Assembly: GCA_003116995.1 (NCBI GenBank)
Contig: BDSL01000072.1
Location: forward strand, 1-64,000
DNA: 64,000 bases
DNA from: Yamagishiella unicocca
Taxonomy: Eukaryota > Chlorophyta > Chlorophyceae > Chlamydomonadales > Volvocaceae
Reading direction: 5' to 3'
Shown in pieces: positions 12,001 to 22,455 of the stretch (position 1 is the first letter of the stretch; every line of letters begins with the position of its first letter). The notes below the pieces were generated by a model. It had not been told where the DNA came from. It saw only the letters and a list, made by a program, of their open reading frames with translations, and did not search any database. A program made the translations under genes and the position numbers.

Positions 12001-15000
12001 CGAGGAAACTGGTGGAATCGATATCGAGAGGGTGTGATGGGCTTGGTGGAAGGGTGGTTGATGGGAGGAGGGAGAGGAATCGGTGTCCTTCGGGTTCGTC
12101 ATCGTACCCGGGTTGTTGTGGGCCCCCGCGGGGTGTGGGGGCGGGTTGGCAGGAAGACCCGTGTACGCGAGGAAAACCGTCGAGGGGTGGGGGCGGGTGG
12201 GGCGGAGCGGTGGGGGATGGGGATGAAGAAGGGGGGGTCTGCAGGTCTGCGTGTTGGCGTGTTGATCCGGGGGGGGGGAAGCGGGGAGGCTACCCGCACC
12301 GCCTCGGATCTCCTTCCCGGCCTGGTCCCTGGTCCACCAACACAATGCCTTCACCCCCCCCCGGCCTCCACGCCCCCTGCCCTCCACACACACCCTTCCT
12401 GCCCCGGGTCTTCTCGCCCCGCCCCCTTCCCCCGCTTGCCCATGTTCTCCAGCATGCGCCTCGAAACGTCTGTCCTAAACGTTCTTCTCGCCATCCCCGG
12501 GTCTTCTTCGATAACCCCCCCCCACTACATTTCCCCAGTCGAGTTACCGGTTCTTTTATTGTAACCCCCGCCTGCAGGCCGTCCAGTCGACGGGGTCGTC
12601 GCGGCGGCCCCCCCGAGCTCATCCCCGTTGCCATCTACAGCCACCCCCGCTACCTGGACACCGCCGGCACCATCATCCGCAACTTCAACCGCACCGGCCT
12701 CATCGTGACCACCTACCTCTACTCAACAATCGTGGCGGCCGGGGCGGTGTGCGTCATACAGGTGGGGGCCGGGGACGTCGGCGGCAGAGGAAAACCGCGA
12801 AGCCGTGGATGAATAACTTGAGTGAATATTTGAATTTTCCGGCGGGGAGAATGTCTACGTTTTCTCGAGCGGACTGCGGGAGCTTACGACGGGGTTGCAT
12901 GGCGCGACCTCCAGCACTGGAGGTCTGGTTGCCCGCCCGGGACCAAACCACCCACTATCGTCGTCCCTCACCGCCCTCCCGCCCTCCCGCCCTCCCGCCC
13001 GCGCCCCTCTCTCCCCCCTTTTTGCAATCCACTTTTCGCTCCAGGGATGGTGGCGCTCGCACCTGATCCGGGGGCTGTGCAACTTCGGGTCCATGCTTCG
13101 GATGAGTCGGGCGGCGAGGCGCATACAACGGGCGTGGAGGGCATGTGAGTGGTGTGCGGAGGGCAGGGGAGGGGGTTTTTGCCGGGGGTTGCCGGACAGG
13201 AGAGGTCGGTGAGCCCCGGGGGAGGGGCCGCGTTTGCGGGCGGGATCCCGGAAGGGCTCCAATGAAACCCCTTCAGACAGGTTTGCCAACCTGGCCTTCA
13301 GGCGCCACCTCCCACCCCACCCGTTCGCCCCACCCGCCTCCCCCTGTGCCACCCCACCCCACCACCCACTCGGCCCCCCTCACCTCGTACAACCCCGGGT
13401 CTGTATGCCATTTCCCCCCATACACACTCCCGTCGCGTAAGACGGTTTTTACACCCACCCCCCCATACACTCATTCCCACTCCCCCGCCTCCCCCACCCG
13501 CTATCCTACCCATGCCACGTAACCAGTTTTTATGCCACCCCCCTCACCCCCACTGGTTATTTTCTGTAACCCCCCGCCCTCCCCCTCACCCTGCCCACGG
13601 GTCTTCCTCGAAACCCACCCCGCCCTCCGCAGTCATCCTCCGTACCCGGCTGGAGATGCTCTCCGGCGTGCGGCGGCTGGTGACCACCGTGGGGGGTCTG
13701 CTGCTGGGCGCCAACCTGGCCCTCACCGCCTACCACTGCATGATGCTCCGAGACCGGGCGGCCCGACCTCGCCCCTCAGCGCTCTTCCCCGAGCAGCGGC
13801 TGCGCTTCGGCTTCGACCGGGCTGGTGCTATGATGCTGGTGGAACCGGAGAGGGCGTTGCCGCGGCCGGTGAAGGATGGTGAGGGCGGGGGGGTACGGAA
13901 GAGAGCCGTGAGGGGGAGGGGGAAGGGGGAGGGGGGGGAGGGTTTTGAGGAAGACCCGTGGACGCGAGAAAAAAGGGGGGAGGGGAGAAGGGGCATAAGA
14001 ACTGGTTACGCGACACGGATAGGATGGCTGGCGCATTGTGAGGGGGAAGGAGGGGGGGGAGGGGGGAAGCCTGGGATAAACCCTAGACGCGAACCCTAGC
14101 ATGAAGGTGCCATGTGGTGGACCGAATGCAACGAACCGCTTCCCACGTGAACTAACCGGGCTCCGGCGAGCACCTCCCACCCCCACCATCCGCTCATAAC
14201 CCCCCTCCACCCGGTTTCTGCCCTCCGTTTCCTATGTCCTGTAACCGGGTCTTCTCGCCACCCGTCACCCCCCCCCCGGCCTGCTTGAGTTACCGGTTTT
14301 TAACTTGTAACCCCCCGGCCCGCAGGCAGCTGGTTCCCCGGCCTCCCCCCTCCCCCCGTGTTGCGCTCCCTGCCCGATTGGTGCGGCATGCAGCTGCCGC
14401 TGAGCGGGGAGCGGGCGGCCGTGTCGGTCCACGGCTGCCGGGAGGTGCAGGGCCTCCCTGGAGTGCTGTCGCTGCTCACCAGGGACACAGTGTGGCGGGT
14501 GAGAGGGCGGGGGAGAGGGGGGGATTCGAGGAAGACCCGTGGATGCCCGAAAAAACCGTTTAGAACAGACGTTTTGAGGGGGGGGGGAGGGGGGGGGAAG
14601 GGGGGTGCGAGGGGGCCCCCCTGGGGGAGGTCAAGGACTGTGCCTTCCTACTGGGGAGGGGGCCATGAGGTACGGGTGGAAACCCACTGCCTGCCAAGCC
14701 TCCTCAACCAGAACCGAACCAACTGTCAACCGCCAGCCGCCAACCCTCACCGACGCCCACCGCGCCGTACACTTCCCCTCCCCCCCAACCCGCCGACCAT
14801 GCGCCAACTATCCTGTCCCTGTCGTGTAAACGGCTTTTATGGCCCCCCTCCCCCCCCCTCCACGCGCGTCCCGGTGTCCAAAGGCTATGCACCCACTACA
14901 TTTCCCCAGTCGCGTTACCGGTTCCTTTATTGTGACCCCTCCGCCCAGGACAACTCCGGCCACGAGCTGTCCCGCGCCACGCTGCCCGACACCACCCTGC

Positions 15001-18000
15001 CCGACCCGGGCGCCACCGCCGCCACCCTGGCCGGCGGCGGCACCCCGGGCGACGTGGTCCTCGCCGTCATCACCTTCCCCTCCGTACACGAGGCCGCCGT
15101 ACGCGCCGCCATGCTCGCCGTATACACGTGGGACCCGCTGCGCCGCACGGGCGTCACGTTGGTGCCCATGCACCAGACGGCTGCCGCCCGCGGCGTCCAG
15201 ACCCAGGCGGCCGTGGTTCAGGCCATCACCACCGTCGCCGCCAGCGCAGGACACGTTGTGTCGGTGCCGCCGCACGAGGCCCCCGGCGGCGCCGGCGCCG
15301 CCAGCTCGCCGCTGTACGGCTCGTCGTCGGCGCTGGCCTGGCGGCACGCGCCGCCAGGCTCCAGGGAGCGCGCGCACACTTACATGATGGTGACGCCGCG
15401 GGAGGGCAGTCGTACACCCGGCCGCGACGGCAGTCCGATGAGGGGCGGCAGCCCCGGGCGGTTGGGAAGTCCGATGCGCACGGGCAGCCCGGCGAGGATA
15501 GGGAGCAACTCCAGGACCGGGAGTCCGTTGCATACGGTTGGGACGAGCAGGGGGAGCAGCAGCTACAGCCGGGGGGGCGGAAGCCCCAGCCGGGTGGGCA
15601 GCACCAGCCGAGGCGCCAGCCCCGGGCGGGGGCTGGGCTCGGCGGCGGCTGGTTCCGGAGCCGTGCCGGGGACTCCCAGGCTGCCGCAGCTCAGCCCGCA
15701 GCGGCCGACCCGGTCGTCGCTCGCGCACACGTCGTCGACGACGGCGGCGGCGGCGGCGGCGGGGGTGGCGGCGGCGGCGGGGGTGGCGGGCGGGACCGGT
15801 TCGCCGCTGCCGTCGCCGACGCGGCGGCGGGTCACGCTGCCGCTGCCGGCGCGGCAGTACCGGCCAGGTAGTGTGTTTTGGGGGGTTGCAAGGAAGACCC
15901 GGGGGTTTTGTTTTTTGGGGGGGGGGGCCGGCGGGGGCGGGATCGGCGCTGGGGGGTGACGGGTTTGTTGCTCTGGGACGCGTTGGTGGTTCCAGGATCG
16001 GGGTGTGTGTATTTGGATTTGTCTGTGGGTTAGCTGGGTGGTGGGTAAAATGCGTCTCATAACTCGAGGGTGATCGGACGTGGCGTCACGCGGCGGGCGT
16101 TCCGCGTACCCGTGCTGCCGCCCCCCCCAGTCCCCTCCCTAACCGCCCCCCCCCTTCTAGGATCATCCTTTATTAACCACCCCCCCCTGTTCTCGCGTAA
16201 GCGGGTATTTTTGCACCCTCCCCCCCTTCTCACCCCGGTCCCCCCCCCCGAAACACACACACACAGGCACCGTCCCCGCCCCCTCCACCTCCAACTTCAT
16301 GGACCTCGACCCCTCCGCCACCAGCCTGCAGCTGCCGGGGGCGGGGGGGCTGAGCCCGGACTCGCCCAGCCGCCAGGCCAGGCCCCGCACCACCCCTTCG
16401 CGTATGGATGGCGACATGCTGGGGGAGCCATCCATGATCAATATGGCAGGGGTGAGCGGCTTCGGGGGTGTTGTAAAAACCGTTTTACGCGACGGGACAG
16501 GAACGGCTTCGGGGGGGTTACAAAAATAGACCCGATAACGCGACTGGGGTTTGGGGGTGGGGGGTTGGCAAGGAAACCCGTGGACGAAACCCGTGTTCGA
16601 AAGTAAGACCGTTTAGAAACTGTTTTTTTGGGGGGGCCGGTGAAGAGCCGCCAGGGTGTGGCAGTGTGCGTGGGGGGCGAGAGGGGATATAAAAAAGAAC
16701 GTGTGTGTGTATGTGTGCAGGAAATGTACAGGGGGGCGGGGCCGGGAGGGGGGGAGGCTGCAGTACAACCACTACCGGCACTACCGGTACCACTCAGCGC
16801 AAACCCCAACCAACCCACTCCACCTTGCCGCCCACTTCCCACAAGTCCCCATGCGGACTTCCCCCCCCCCACACCACCACCGGTAACCGGTTCTTTTCTG
16901 TAACTCCCCCCCCCCCCACGCCCGCCCGCGCCCCCCCTCCCTCCCGCTGCGCCGCCCCCAGCACGGCTCGCCGTCCCGCAGCCCCGGCGGCCTGTACGAC
17001 ACCCAGCCCGGCGCGCCCCAGCCCGGAGACAACGTCCCCCTGTCCTCCCTGGCGCGCGCTCTCAGTCCCGCCTCCACCCACCGGCCCCCACTCGGCACCG
17101 TCGGCAGCTCGCTGCCCGACGGCGACGGAGCTGAGCTGGACGCGGCGGCGGCGGCGGCGGCGCAGCAGGGGCTGCTGGCCGGCGGGGAGACGTCACTCGT
17201 GCTAGGGGGCGGGCTGCTGCAGCCGCTGCTCCAGGGGGGCGCGGACCCGGGGTCGGCCTACAGCAGGTACGACATGCGCTCCGAAGCACAGCAGCAGCAG
17301 CAGCCAGGCGGCGAGGGCGGCGAGGGCGGCGAGGGTGGCGAGGGTGGTGGTGACGTGGGGGCTTTCCCCACGGGCGACGGCGGCAGGAAGACCCCCATCA
17401 CCCCGGACTCAACTGAGTGGGGGGACGAGAGGGTGGGGACGCCGACGATGCTGGAGGAGGGGGAGGAGGAGGAGGGGGAGGAGGGGGTGGAAGGGGAGGA
17501 GCTCGCCCAGCGGCGGCGGCAGCAGCAGCAGGAGGAGGCGGGACTGCAGCAGGAGCAGGAGCAGCTGATGCAGCAGCTGGAGCAGGAGCAGATGCGGCAG
17601 GAGCTGGTGCGGACGGGGGGGAGTGTTCGAGGAAGACCCGTGGATGCCCGAAAAAACCGTTCGGGGGGGAGGGAGGGGAGGGAAGGGGGGGGTACCTTCT
17701 AGCGGGGATAGGGGGGTTTACGCGATTGTCTTGTGGTTGGCGCTCGTAAGGAGTGCCCGGACCTGCAATGTACGGGTTCGTACCGTTGTACAAGCGCACT
17801 GCCGTACCGCCTCCATGTACCCCCGCCGTGCCCTCCTTACCTACCTACCCACCCAACCCACCACCACCACCACCACCACCACAGGAGGGGGAGGACGTGG
17901 ACTTCTTCCCCGAGGGAGCTCCCCCGCTGTTGCTGTGCGAGGAGCCGGCGGAGCTGCCGCCGCCCTCCCCCCCCGCGGACCCCTACGCGCACATGACCGT

Positions 18001-21000
18001 CATGGAGCGCCACCAGGCGATGGGGCTGTACTCAGACATGGTGCTGCTGCCGGTGCCAAGAATCACCCCCGCTGCCTTGTCGGCGGGCTGGGCGGAGGGC
18101 GAGTCGTACGATGGGACCGAGCAGCAGGTGCGGGGGGCTGGAAGGGGACGGGGGTTACAAGGAAAACCCGTGTACGAAAGAAAAAAGATCTAAAACAGCC
18201 GACTGGATATGCATGCTGGAGGACTTGGCAGGAGGAGGGGGAAGGGGAGGGGGGACGCGCAGTAGTGCGCTCCAGGAGGAGGAGGGGGGTTTTGAGGAAG
18301 ACCCGTGGATGCGAGAAAAAACCGTTTAGAACAGACGTTTTAAGGGGGGGGGGTTTTGGGGAATTAGGTTTTTGCGGGCGGGATGGGGGGGGGGCCCGAG
18401 GAGCTTGTGTATGCGCCCACGGTTTAGCACAGCACCCCAAACCTACCCCCGCCGAACCAACACACACCTCCTCGCCTAGCCATCGTGCCGCCTCAGAGCC
18501 CCCGCAAAGCCCGTGTCCCGCCCCGCCTACTTCCCCGCTCGTACCTCTCGCCCTGCCGCCCCCCCTCTTCAGTGCCCCCCCCCCCGCTTTTCCACCAAAG
18601 GTCATATTACGACCTTCGGCTTTCGTATCCCCAACCCAGTTCTCCAGCATGCATCTCAAAACTTCTGTTTCAAACGGTTTTTTCGGACATCCACGGGTTT
18701 CCCTCGAACCCCGCTTTTCCACCCCCTCCTCCCCCCTCCTCCCCCCAGTCCGGCCCGCAGTCCTTCCCGCAGCTGTCCGCCGGCTCTCTGCCCGAGCCCA
18801 GTGTCTTCATGGACCCCTTCACCGACAACCCGGAGCTGGTGGTGGCGCCCATGCCGATCGACCTGCTGCACCCAGCCACAGTGCTGGCTGACGTGGCGGA
18901 TGCGCTGGGGAACCAGGTGGGGGGGCGGGGGGGAACCAGGTTTGGGGGGGGGGTTTACCAGGTGTGGGGGGTGGGGACCAGGTGGGGGGCGGGGGGGATA
19001 ACCAGGTGGGGGGCGGGGGGGGGGTAAATAGGTGGGGGGCGGGGGGTGGGGAAACCAAGTGGGGGGCCGGGGGGCCTGATGCGGGTGAGGGAACCAGGTG
19101 GGGGGGCGGGGCGGGGGGGCCTGAGGCGGGGGGGCCCGGACGGATGGGTATGGCACGGAGGGGGAGCCAACGGGGAGGTGGGGGCGTGTTGAAGTTGAAG
19201 GGAAGGGTTGTGGATGTGTCCTGATGGGCCTGATGGGGTGGGGCGGGGGGCAGCCGTTCGTTTCATGCTACGAGGGCGCCACGTGCTGCAGCCGGAGCAT
19301 CGAGGAAGGGCAGGCTGCACGGGGGTTGTCGGGGTACGGCTTCAGACGCAGCTAGGGCGGGGAGGGAGGGGGAGAGTGCGTCCTGCCGTACACACGGCAA
19401 CGCCAGTCCTCCCCCGTCATCTCTTCCTCTATCCCCCCTGGCGCCAACTCCTCCCCCCCCAATACACACTTTCGTTCCCCCAGCAAGTCCTCCAGCATGC
19501 ATAAACAAACGGCTGTCCTAAAAGGGCTTTCCTTTCGTACACGGGTCTTTCTCCCCCCCCCATACACACTGCCGCGCCCCCCCCGCCCCGGGGTCTGTCT
19601 CCCCCAGGGCCGCAACGAGCGCAACTTTGCGGACAACACGGCGCGGATCGGCAAGCTGGTGACCGCGGAGGAGCGGTTCGCGCGGCACCGGGAACTGATG
19701 AGCACCCTCATGTTGACGCAGGTGAGGGAGGGGGGTACATAAAAGAACCGTAAGGGAGGGGGGGCGGGAAGACCCGGTTACACGACAGAGTAAACGGAGG
19801 TGCGGGCGAGGGGTTGCAAAACCAAATCGGTAAAGGGGCGGAGGGGGGGACGGATAGCGATGGGAGCCGTGGAACGGTGTAGGAGGGCGTTTGGGGGGAA
19901 AGCTGTGGAATGGGCTAGGCAACGTGGTGGGCGGAGAGAAGGGGTGCCGCTGGTGGGTGTCGGGGGGTGCATTGTCGCATCGCAGACGGGTGAGGGGGAG
20001 AAGAGCAACTGGGCCCACCACCTCCACCTCCACTACCTCTACCACCACCTCCACCTCCACCACCCCACCCGCTGTCTTTCCAGCTCACCCGGCGTTGCAC
20101 CCCCGCCCTGCCGCCTCACCACGCCCTTAAGCCTGGTTTTTTCAGCTACTCCTGAACCTCGTTCGAAGCCCCCAACCCCTCCCCAACCCCTCCCCAACCC
20201 CCTGCCCAACCCACCCCCCAACCCCCCACCCCCCCACCCCTCCAACCCCCCAACCCCCCTCCGCAGGTCATCGGCCGCCAGACTGCTGTGGGCCACGTGC
20301 ACGTGCCCAACTACAACCCGCTTAGCAGCCGCGCCATGGGGCAGATCGTGACGGAGATGCGGCGGGTGTACCGGGGCGAGGCGGCGGAGCTGGTGACCAA
20401 CATGCGCGAGCAGCACAAGTGAGGGCGGCGGTGCTGGGGGCCGCAGGGGAGGGGGGGCGGCAGTGAGGGGGGGGGGCAGGGGAGGGGGGCCGGCAGTGAT
20501 GGGGGGGGGGACAGAGAAGGGTTTTGAGGAAGACCCGTGGCAGGGGAGGGGGTGCGGCAGTGATGGGGGGGGCAGGGGAGGTGTATGAGACAGGGGAAGA
20601 GGGGCCTGTCGCAAAGTGGGCAGGCGGCTCCGGGGTTGGTGGGGTGAGGAGCTGAGACGGGGAACACTACCTGACACACGAGTCTCCACTTCTCTCCTCA
20701 ATGATAATGCTACTCCCCCGCTCTCTTTCGCCTGCCCTGCGCCGCCAACACCCACCCCCCATCCTCCGTTCGGATCCTACGCCTCCTATATGTCCTAAAC
20801 CGTCTAAACAGGTATCCTCGCCGCCCCTTTTCTCCCCCCCCCATGCGCCAACTATCCTGTCCCGTTGCGTAAAACGGTTTCCCCCCCCCCCCCCAACCAC
20901 AGGGAGGCGATGGCTGCGGTCCGCGGCGAGCTGGCCGCCGCCGCCCGCCTGGTCGCCTCCACGTCTTGCATGCAGGCGGCGGTTGTGGATTCGGAGCTGG

Positions 21001-22455
21001 CCCGAGTGGAGGAGCAGCACGGCAGGGCGGTGCGGGCCCGAGCCACCCGAGCCACCATGCGAGCCATGCGGCGGGAGAGGGCCATGCAGGACAGGGCCTT
21101 CGCGGCGGCGTTCGGGCGGCAGGTGGCCGGCGCCGGCAAGCAGATCGTGCGGTCGGAGATCCGGGCGCGGGACGCGGTGCTGGCGGCGGCGGCGGTGTCG
21201 CACGTGACGGTACGGCGGCAGATCAACCAGATGACGCAGGTACGGCAGGGAGGCGGTGGTGTGCGGTACGGCGTTTGTGAAGGCGGGCCGTTGAGAAGCG
21301 TGAAAAAGCGTGAAGGTGAAACGGCGGCGGCGCTGCGAGGGTGATGTGAGCCGTGCTTGGTGATTCGGGAGGCGCGCTGGCCGGGACGGTTTCGCGAGGG
21401 GCGTGCTGCCCCACGCCCCCTAACCCACCCTGCAGTTTGACGCCTGACGTGCATCGTACGACGCTTTTGACGTACGACGTGTGCCGTACGATGTTTGGCG
21501 TACGACGTGTGACGTGGTGCCGACTGCCGCGCAGGCGCACATCTCGCTGGCTGCGGAGGAGATGGCGGAGATGAACCGGCTCAAGGCCTCCGCCGTGCGG
21601 GCCGAGGGCTGGACGGCCCAGGTGGCCTCGCACTACCATTCCGTCAACCAGTGGCAGGCCGACCAGGTGGCGCTACGAAGAGACGACAACTACGCCCGCA
21701 TGCGCAGGGTGGGGCCTGCCGGCGGCATGTGGGGCAGCGCCCGACCCCGGGAGATCCTACGGGCGCCACTGCCCCTCACCAACGTCGTATCGGCGGCCGT
21801 CGCCGCCGCCAGGGCCGAGCGCGACGCCGCCGCCGCCGCCGCCGCCGCCGTCACGGCGTCCGTCCCCGCCTGGCGGAGCCTCAGCGCCGGCGACGCTCGT
21901 CCCGTGTCGTACAGCGTCGCCAGCTCCACCCCTCCCGACTCGGCGGACGACGGGCTCTTCGCCAGCCTACCCCCGGCCGGCGGCGCCGGCCGTGTCAGCT
22001 TCAGCAGCGCGTGGCTGCCCTTCGAAGGCGACCACGGCAGCCTGGCAGCCAGCAGCCCCCCCGCGTCGGGGTTGCAATCCCGCCAGACCCCCACCCGGCG
22101 GCCGCTGCCGCAGCCGCTGCCCGAGGGCTACGTTCCCGGAGCCGCAGCGGCGCTGCCGCCACCGCTGGTGGAGGACAGTGAGGCCCTCACGGCCTCCACA
22201 GCGGATACGGGGCCGTCGGAGTCGGTGGACGGGGAGGGGGCACGGGGAGCCCGGGGGTTGCGTCCGCAGCTGGCGGCGGGAGCCAGCGCCAGCCCGGGTC
22301 ACACTCGGCGGGGCAGCCCCCCTCGGCACCTGGTGGAGGGACCCGACGGGCAGCTGATGGACTTCCTGCCGGAGGCGTACTCGGTGCAGCCGTTTGGCTC
22401 CAGGCAGGGGACCGGACCGCCGCGGCCGGTGGGGATGGTGGTGTCTCGGTACTGA
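9017..22455 (+). CDS. Large IQ-motif protein, 17 exons, unknown function
   Basis: Exons: 9017-9316, 10368-10458, 10868-11012, 11572-11787, 12578-12761, 13045-13144, 13633-13878, 14326-14498, 14949-15867, 16267-16451, 16962-17606, 17885-18127, 18749-18916, 19608-19721, 20267-20418, 20903-21239, 21535-22455. All phases agree and total 5139 nt, 1712 residues plus TGA. The N-terminus is acidic (ESSESDDDGDTE). Exon 6 into 7 encodes an IQ motif (IQRAWRAFILR, about residues 338-348), predicting calmodulin or EF-hand light-chain binding. Exon 9 is Ser/Gly/Arg-rich with repeated GSP/GSPxR elements and an Ala run, probably disordered. Exon 11 ends in a Glu/Gln-rich, coiled-coil-like stretch, and exon 16 is an Ala/Arg-rich helix. 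No enzyme domain was recognised. Donor GTCGGC of intron 1 is atypical. A further 60-nt in-frame exon may exist at 19254-19313 (see findings). Introns carry repeat families A-D. Confidence 0.8.
10672..10822 (+). repeat. Cluster of intronic repeats C, D and A (acceptor side)
   Basis: Three copies abut in the acceptor half of IQ-gene intron 2: C at 10677-10700 (CCGTGTAACCGGGTCTTCTC), D at 10720-10757 (GGCCGTGGATTCGCGGATTC) and A at 10773-10822 (TTCTAAACGGC, then CGCATCCACGGGTCTTCCTC). All are in acceptor-type orientation. Confidence 0.85.
11499..11534 (+). repeat. Intronic repeat A copy, truncated
   Basis: TTTCTCGCATCCACGGGTCT and TCCTCAAGACC, 38 bp before the exon 4 acceptor. Acceptor-type. 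Confidence 0.8.
11904..11937 (+). repeat. Intronic repeat D copy (donor side)
   Basis: ATAAGAGAATCCGCGAATCC followed by ATGGCGGAC, 117 bp after the exon 4 donor, flanked by G-runs. Donor-type. Confidence 0.8.
12442..12566 (+). repeat. Intronic repeats A then B (acceptor side)
   Basis: A at 12442-12515 begins with TCTCCAGCATGCGCCTCGAA and continues through CTGTCCTAAACG. B at 12525-12566 reads CCACTACATTTCCCCAGTCG, then AGTTACCGGTTCTTTTATTG. B ends a few bases before the exon 5 acceptor (12577). Both acceptor-type. Confidence 0.85.
13507..13612 (+). repeat. Intronic repeats C and partial A (acceptor side)
   Basis: C at 13507-13545 (CATGCCACGTAACCAGTTTT and TATGCC). A truncated A at 13590-13612 (CCCACGGGTCTTCCTCGAAA), 20 bp before the exon 7 acceptor. 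Confidence 0.75.
13942..14022 (+). repeat. Intronic repeats A and C (donor side)
   Basis: A at 13944-13972 (TTTTGAGGAAGACCCGTGGA and CGCGAG), then C at 13992-14022 (GGCATAAGAACTGGTTACGC and GACACGG). Both are donor-type, within 150 bp of the exon 7 donor. Confidence 0.8.
14230..14314 (+). repeat. Intronic repeats C and B (acceptor side)
   Basis: C at 14234-14262 (TGTCCTGTAACCGGGTCTTC). B at 14284-14314 (TTGAGTTACCGGTTTTTAAC and TTGTAACCCCC), ending about 12 bp before the exon 8 acceptor. Confidence 0.8.
14523..14578 (+). repeat. Intronic repeat A copy, near full length (donor side)
   Basis: GATTCGAGGAAGACCCGTGG, then ATGCCCGAAAAAACC and GTTTAGAACAGACGTTTTGA, 24 bp after the exon 8 donor. 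Donor-type. Together with 18292-18344 this defines the family A consensus. Confidence 0.9.
14808..14938 (+). repeat. Intronic repeats C and B (acceptor side)
   Basis: C at 14808-14848 (CTATCCTGTCCCTGTCGTGT, then AAACGGC). The extended B at 14876-14938 (GCTATGCACCCACTACATTT, then CCCCAGTCGCGTTACCGG) ends 10 bp before the exon 9 acceptor. The extended B form recurs inverted at 56521-56590. Confidence 0.85.
16472..16625 (+). repeat. Cluster of donor-side intronic repeats (C, B, A variants)
   Basis: After the exon 10 donor come AAAAACCGTTTTACGCGACG (C-like), ACCCGATAACGCGACTGGGG (B-like) and GGAAACCCGTGGACGAAACC with GTAAGACCGTTTAG (A-like), separated by G-runs. Confidence 0.7.
17623..17665 (+). 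repeat. Intronic repeat A copy (donor side)
   Basis: GTTCGAGGAAGACCCGTGGA, then GCCCGAAAAAACCGTT. It starts 18 bp after the exon 11 donor in a short (278 bp) intron. Confidence 0.85.
18155..18344 (+). repeat. Two intronic repeat A copies (donor side)
   Basis: A divergent copy at 18155-18225 (AGGAAAACCCGTGTACGAAA, ending ATGCATGCTGGAGGA) and a consensus copy at 18292-18344 (TTTTGAGGAAGACCCGTGGA and ACCGTTTAGAACAGACG). The same intron carries the reverse-complement copy 18640-18712, so the two could pair over about 50 bp. Confidence 0.9.
18640..18712 (+). repeat. Intronic repeat A copy (acceptor side), inverted partner
   Basis: TTCTCCAGCATGCATCTCAA, then CAAACGGTTTTTTCGG and CATCCACGGGTTTCCCTCGA, 37 bp before the exon 13 acceptor. 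It is complementary to 18292-18344 in the same intron. Confidence 0.9.
18905..19120 (+). repeat. Imperfect tandem array repeating a 5' splice site
   Basis: The exon 13 donor (AACCAG|GTGGGG at 18911-18922) is followed by about seven degenerate copies of ACCAGGTGGGGGGCGGGGG spaced by G-runs. Each could act as an alternative donor. Confidence 0.75.
19483..19552 (+). repeat. Intronic repeat A variant (acceptor side)
   Basis: AAGTCCTCCAGCATGCATAA, then GGCTGTCCTAAAAGGGC and TTTCGTACACGGGTCTTTCT. It shares the TTTCGTACACGG variant with 46801-46876, which suggests a subfamily. Confidence 0.8.
20810..20882 (+). repeat. Intronic repeats A-like and C (acceptor side)
   Basis: ATGTCCTAAACCGTCTAAAC (degenerate) then GCGCCAACTATCCTGTCCCG and TTGCGTAAAACGG (C), ending 20 bp before the exon 16 acceptor. 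Confidence 0.7.
21445..21522 (+). repeat. Cluster of CGTACGAC words
   Basis: Five or more near-copies of TGACGTACGACGTGTG and its variants just before the last acceptor of the IQ gene. The words are partly palindromic. The same GTACG vocabulary recurs in other introns (7500-7560, 57220-57290). Confidence 0.6.
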
